Assembly (NCBI GenBank): GCA_047967505.1
Contig: CM106541.1
Reading direction: 5' to 3' (one strand)
Length of the DNA: 64,000 nucleotides
Source: Dipteris shenzhenensis
Lineage: Eukaryota > Polypodiophyta > Polypodiopsida > Gleicheniales
The translations under genes were made by a program, and so were the position numbers. This document shows positions 58,955-64,000 of the stretch, piece after piece. Numbering within the stretch: the first letter of the stretch is position 1; every line of letters starts with the position of its first letter. A model generated the notes under the pieces. That model worked only from the letters and a program-made list of their open reading frames with translations, did not search any database and was not told the DNA's origin.

Positions 58955-59821
58955 ATTTGTGTGTGTGCAAGAAGGGGGGTGGGTGTTGTGCGAATGCTTT
59001 GCCTCTCTTCTAACTGAATAGTTCAGTAAAACTGAGCATAGAGCCAAGCCAAGTGGTGCCTATGCTGGAGGATTTTGAAACTTGAAATTCTATTGCTAGA
59101 AATTACAAACATTTTAAAATCTCACTTTGAGACCCAGCGGAGCGGGTCTTTAACCCATCGTAGACGGGTCATGCTACTCGTCCTGCATAATGGATGCCTC
59201 ATTTGTAGCTGTACCTAAAGCGGTAGCTTGTGCAATGGCTAAAGCCTAACCAAAAGTTTGCACAGGCATTCTTGAATAAGGCAGCGTAGTCATTTGCGAA
59301 GAAGGGAAACTAACTGGCTGGTACGCAAGATCATTGAAAGACGATGCAAACAACTAGTACGCAAGTTCAAAACAAGTTAAGAACAAAGCCAAATATGTAA
59401 GAGTTATGCTGAAGCTACGAGAGACTGCAAAGGCGATGATTGGCAATGCTGAGTGCTTGCCAGCGTTCCAAAAGTTAAGTGAGCAAAAGAGGAAAAGGAA
59501 AAGGACAAGGTTTTGTTTTGAGCAGTTGGAAGAACCAAAAGAATTCGCAACAAGAAGAGGATGGACCTTGGCTGGAGTTAGCAAGGATGAAGTAGTTGTA
59601 TTGTGTGTAGAATCAGAGAGACACTCTGAAGGTGGTTCTATGAGGGAAAGGGAATATTTTGGTTGTTGCCATGACTGATGGGAGAAGCAAGGGAGAAGAA
59701 GCAAGCTTCCCGTGGAACTTAATGAATTGAAGAAGAAGAAGCAGAGAAGAAGAAGAAGAATAAGAGGAGCAACATTTGCTCTTCTTCTGCTCTTCTTCTT
59801 CCTCTTCATCTTCTTGTGGCT
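58954..59821 (+). other. Upstream region of P3
   Basis: Contains the putative promoter and leader of P3. The 59700-59770 part is an AAG/AGA-rich leader, and TGA at 59723 in the P3 frame rules out an earlier start. No clear TATA box can be assigned. The reading frames at 59406-59678 and 59712-60734 are not supported by any known motif. Confidence 0.5.
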
Positions 59822-59858
59822 ATGGCGACCAGCCTTTTCAGCATCTTCTTCTTCTTCT

Positions 59859-59894
<36 letters not shown>

Positions 59895-61606
59895 GCGATG
59901 CCTCCCTTGCTCCTCCTCGTCTTCCCCATCGCCATCGCCTCAGACCTCTCCTCCTCCATCGCCATCCCCAGCCTCCTCCCTCCTCTTCTTCCTCCCCCGA
60001 CATCTTCTTCGAAGTCTCCAAGCCCGTCGTCGATCCCTCCTCCTCCTCCTCCCCCCCCTGCTCCTCCCTCGTCCTCCAACACTCCTTCGCTAACACCTAC
60101 AGCCTCCCCCCCGCCGTCGCCAACTACACCCCCCCCTCCCATTGCTCCTCCCGCTGGCAGCAGGTCGTCCTCACTTGGAGTGGCACCTGCAAAGGCCGCC
60201 AATACGACCGCATCGCTGCCGTCTGGTTCGGTGGCGTCGAATTCCTCAGAACTTGCACCGCTGAGCCTACCTCTCGTGGTATCTACTGGGAGGTCAGAAA
60301 AGACGTCACTCGCTTCTCCTCTGTCCTCAAAAGCCCCCAGCTCGTCGTCCTCGAGCTCGCCAACGTCGTCGATAGCACCTACACAGGTATCTTCAATATT
60401 AACCTCACCCTCGAATTCTACAAAGCCTCTCGGCGAAAACCTCTCCCTTTCCCTGCCGATTCTGCAGCAGATCTCGTCCTCCCCATCTCGCTCCCTACCC
60501 CCCTCTCGCAGGGCTATTGGTTTCAGCTCTCTAGCGAAAATGAGACCGCTTCCAAAACCTTTGAGCTTCCCACCAACGTCTACAGAGCTGTACTGGAAGT
60601 CTGTGTTTCTTTCCATGGAGACGACGAGTTCTGGTATACCAACCCTCCTAATGAGTACATCGAAGCCAACCATCTTACTGGCTATCCAGGGAACGGACCA
60701 TTCAGAGAGGTGCAGGTCTTTTTGGATGGGGTAATCGTAGGCGCCGTGTGGCCGTTCCCAGTAATTTATACGGGAGGAATCAACCCTCTCTTTTGGCGGC
60801 CTGCTGCAGCAATTGGTGCTTATAACCTTCCTACTTACGATCTGGAGCTTACACCTTTTGTTGGATTGCTTGTGGATGGGGATAACCACACCATTAGCAT
60901 GAGAGTAGAGAATGCCATTGGTAGTTGGCCACTGGACGCTAACCTTCATCTTTGGCTCGATCCTAAGACTTCCCAGACAAGTGGCGGGCTTTTGAATTAC
61001 GATGCGCCTGCTATCTTCTCCGAATTGACATCAGACTTTGAAGGATTGGATGGCACTTTTCATACCACAGCCAAGCGATCAATTTCGTTTTCAGGTTATA
61101 TAGTTTGCTCGTTGGGGAACATAGTTGCCACAGCCTCCTATTCTTTTGCATTCGATAATGTGCTTGTCTTCCAAAATGATTCTGACATAGAGATCGTGTC
61201 TCAAGTCACCCAAATGAAAGGAGACGTCATTGCGAAAACGCCATCAAAAGTAGTGTTTTCTCAAGAAACAACTAACTTTTTTCCACTAGACTTGTATAGC
61301 CAAGTCTATTCTGGGCTCGATAGCTCCTACATTGAAGAGAGTAATCTTACGCACTCCTTCAACGAGCAGAGTTCTACTGTTTCTTTGTCTACAAGCACAT
61401 TCTATTCTTTGCAGAATACACAAGCTGTGCAAGGCAGTATGACTATTGTTGGAAGCACAGTCACTGCTGGAATAGGAGCTTTAGAACAAAATTATGATTT
61501 CGATAGCACGGAGGGGTGTTATGAAAGATCAGTGAATACAAAAAACTATAGTATATTGTTGGACGTAATTGATCTATCTTGTAACATTTATAATGCGGAG
61601 TACTGA
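59822..61606 (+). CDS. Peptide:N-glycanase A-like protein (P3)
   Basis: Family: plant peptide-N4-(N-acetyl-beta-glucosaminyl)asparagine amidase A (EC 3.5.1.52), which removes N-glycans from glycopeptides in the secretory pathway or apoplast. 594 residues, no intron, usual length. I use ATG 59822; the GTG two codons earlier is not a likely start. Residues 1-28 form a hydrophobic signal segment made of a Phe run followed by nine Cys, encoded by TTC and TGC repeats. Then a Ser/Pro-rich linker and the PNGase A domain: YTPPSHC, YDRIAAVWFGGVEFLRTCTAEPT, YWEVRKDVTRFSS, TGIFNINLTLEFY, VSFHGDDEFWYTNPPNEYI, GPFREVQVFLDG, GGINPLFWRP, VENAIGSWPLDANLHLWLD and SFSGYIVCSLG, ending NIYNAEY. Several N-x-S/T sites are present. 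It is the only intact copy in the cluster; activity is inferred from the family. Confidence 0.92.
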
Positions 61607-64000
61607 TCCTCTTCTGGGGGTTGCTAGACGCCCATGATGAAGAGTGTAAGCTTTCCATCTTCTGAACTTTATCTGGGGGGGCCTTCATATGCTCATAAAA
61701 ACAAATGCAGATTGCGTTATAGAACATCTTCTTTTCTATGAAGAAGCTGGAGTGTTGGTTCCTCCTTGTTTCTCACCCTGACAAATAGGGGCTGACATAT
61801 TCTGGACGTCTGTTTCCCTGCCCTATCTTATGTACAGTAAAAGAATGGCTCCACTTTTTACAGTTTGAATTGTCTATATGGACATGTATTTTTAAAGAGA
61901 ATATTTCAGTCTATAGAAAGTTGTCTCAACTTGGATAAACCACCCTCAGCTTTGACTGTAAAGAGAATGAGCCCATTCACTCTCAGATCCAAATTTATGC
62001 AGAGCTGTTGGGCTCTCAGATCTATATTCTTCATCCTGTTGTAAATAGAATATCAATATCAATATAAGAGAAGTTCACATTCATCATCAACTTGACAAGC
62101 CTCACCCGCTTGCTTTTTTCATCTGTTTTGATCCATGGTCCACTTCTGTTCAAGGTGATGCTACTGTTGTGATTTGAAAGGGTATGTGGAAACCTGTTCC
62201 ATATACTTTCTTAGCTACAAACTTCTTGCAGACAGTCATGGGTGTTCTCACGTATTAGTCATCTAGAACCTTTGTGCCCATGTGAAAGTATGTTCTTACA
62301 ATGGTCTGCACCTATCGTTGGGTGCTGATGACTTACATTATGAATTTGTGCACATTCCTGGATTTATATTGATTCAGCGAATTTTGAATAGGACTGTATT
62401 TGTGTGTCTCATGGTGAAGGTTTGAGGTGCTGGTTTGTATATTTGCTTTACTGTGTCCAAATTTCAAAATGTTGCTTTGAAGGGTGAGCAATTAAAATGA
62501 ACTTTTATTCATAGTGGAAGCAAAACGAACTGAAGGCATTGTCATGGGATATTTTATGATGGTTTTCTTTTCTGATGATTCATCCCTTGATCTATTCAAA
62601 GAAATCAACCACAGCCTGCATAGAGGATGGTTTGGAGTTTTGCAAATATTTCCTATGTTGTATGATTATTTACTTGAAATTTTTGTGTGTCAAGAGACTG
62701 CAGTTTCTTTTGTTTGTCCTTTCATACAGTGGTGCTTTAAGGTGTATAAAATCGTAATGGCTTGTAGCATTGGATTATTGTAACTCATGGTTGACTGAAT
62801 GGTCAAGGGAATAATGCATGAAGTCTGCAAATACCCAAATATATGTATGTTTTATGTCTTAAATTATTTCTATCTTAAATGGTGCGTTGCCCTATCAGCT
62901 AGATTTAGATTTAGATGTTCATTTGGGAGAGACTAAAATGAAATTGTTTAGACTTCACAAGCAGTCGTAGCTTGAATGAAGAGATTTGGACTACTTTTTG
63001 ACTAACCTTCTCCTTTAGTGCTAGCCTTCGTCATGGCTGAGTTTGCCCTTCACCTCCGGAGTGCCGACAGAAACTCAATACGAAGACTTTGTATAAATGG
63101 ATGCTCAAGTATGTGTGGGTGTGTGGATTTGTATGTGTGAGAGCATACTTTTATACTATGGTCTACACCCACTGTTGGGCGCTGATGACGTCAGTGGGGA
63201 TGTCATAGTAGCTAGTCCCTGCTATGCGTGATGGAGTTTATGGTTTTCAATCTTATGAGTGACTATCGTGAGATTGAAACTGCACTATGTTGTGTTTTTA
63301 GAGGATGAGTTTGGGAATGTTCTTGGATTCATCTAGGTATATGTATGTTTTATGAAGTCTGCAAATACCCACATGAAAGTGATGGACAAGTGGCCAACTA
63401 TCATGAAGAAAGATCTGATCTTGTATGCTGTTCTATTCACTGTGAGTTCTCTTCTCCTCAAGCTCTATAGTGTCAGACATTGAACACTGGAGTTTGTGAT
63501 AGAATGTAGAATGGCTGCTATCCCCTCAGTCCCAGCTCGATTATATTGTTTAAAATGTATTTTACTTACTTTCATTCCTTAGTTGAAGTTGCTTGACTAC
63601 TTTGGGTCACGTGATAAATGTGATTTGATCTACGTGCATCAACTATTGGATGTATGTATTGAAATGTCAGGTCATCATTGAGTGTTTATGGCATTTCATA
63701 GAACGGTGGTGCTTGCTGAAGGTATGTGAGCTCTCTTGAGGTTTAACATGGAACTATTATTGTATTTGAACTTGGATAGCTGCAAAGCGGTACCATACGT
63801 AGAGCATGAGTACCATTACGTGTGCCATATGAAGGTATGACAGTTACGCCCCTTTGTAAGGAAGGGGGATGGGGAGAGAGGAGGCATAGAGAGGGACAGG
63901 GAGAGGAATAATACAATAGTGACTGTAGCCCATAGAATGCAATGATTCACTATGTACAACAAATCAAATAGACTGTATCGTAGTTGACTATTGATTTACA
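61607..64000 (+). other. 3' flank of P3, repeated elsewhere in the window
   Basis: No gene seen; frames at 62514-62783 lack known motifs. This DNA is the reference for the flank copies at 28261-29353, 35755-36423, 36990-37846 and 38586-38800, so it is part of the duplicated PNGase A unit. The target site of element D corresponds to GTTCTTACAA near 62293. Confidence 0.75.

Noticed and set aside
59354-60949. 531-codon minus-strand open frame over P3
   Set aside because: It is the antisense shadow of the PNGase A gene; it has no known motif and ends in the low-complexity triplets.

Overview
The window is nuclear DNA from a land plant with a large, transposon-rich genome. The evidence is LTR retrotransposons primed with the plant initiator-Met tRNA sequence, an intronless plant-type peptide:N-glycanase A gene, GT-AG introns of 60-122 bp and telo-box promoter motifs. 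A fern or other seedless vascular plant is plausible, but the sequence alone does not settle this. Nothing looks bacterial, organellar or CRISPR-like.

Layout. 1-3.0 kb: a decaying gene of the DUF7869 type, with a repeated decapeptide near its N-terminus, followed by a 175-bp tandem repeat. 3.5-11.1 kb: AT-rich DNA with one Copia reverse-transcriptase scrap, a fold-back and diverged duplications. 11.1-15.7 kb: an old Copia element (element C) with 5' LTR, primer-binding site, gag, protease and integrase, broken off before the reverse transcriptase. 15.9-17.2 kb: a histone-H3-like locus with three telo-boxes, a TATA box, H3-tail-like motifs and a recognisable histone fold, interrupted by stops and a frame change. 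A 213-bp inverted repeat lies just downstream. 17.7-20.4 kb: two minus-strand intron-containing genes of unknown function. 20.6-27.6 kb: a minisatellite, Gypsy scraps, an A/C-rich stretch without genes, and a pyrimidine tract.

28-64 kb is a cluster of peptide:N-glycanase A (PNGase A) copies. P3 (59.8-61.6 kb, plus strand) is the only intact one. P0, P1 and P2 lie on the minus strand as broken relatives, and pieces of the same 3' flank are repeated beside them. Retrotransposons have dissected this cluster. Chromovirus-like Gypsy element D sits in the P1 flank (target duplication AGAAC). Copia element A sits inside the P2 coding region (ATCTC). Copia element B is nested inside A's reverse transcriptase (GGTCA). 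Each is flanked by a perfect 5-bp duplication, so the order P duplication, then A, then B is readable directly. Two long GA-rich purine arrays lie between the head-to-head genes P2 and P3.

A pattern runs through most of the decayed coding sequence: premature stops are mostly TAG, often where the family has glutamine (CAG). That suits decay by deamination at methylated CHG sites. P3 is probably the only working protein-coding gene here. The 19.2-20.4 kb gene may also be intact, and element B is the youngest transposon.
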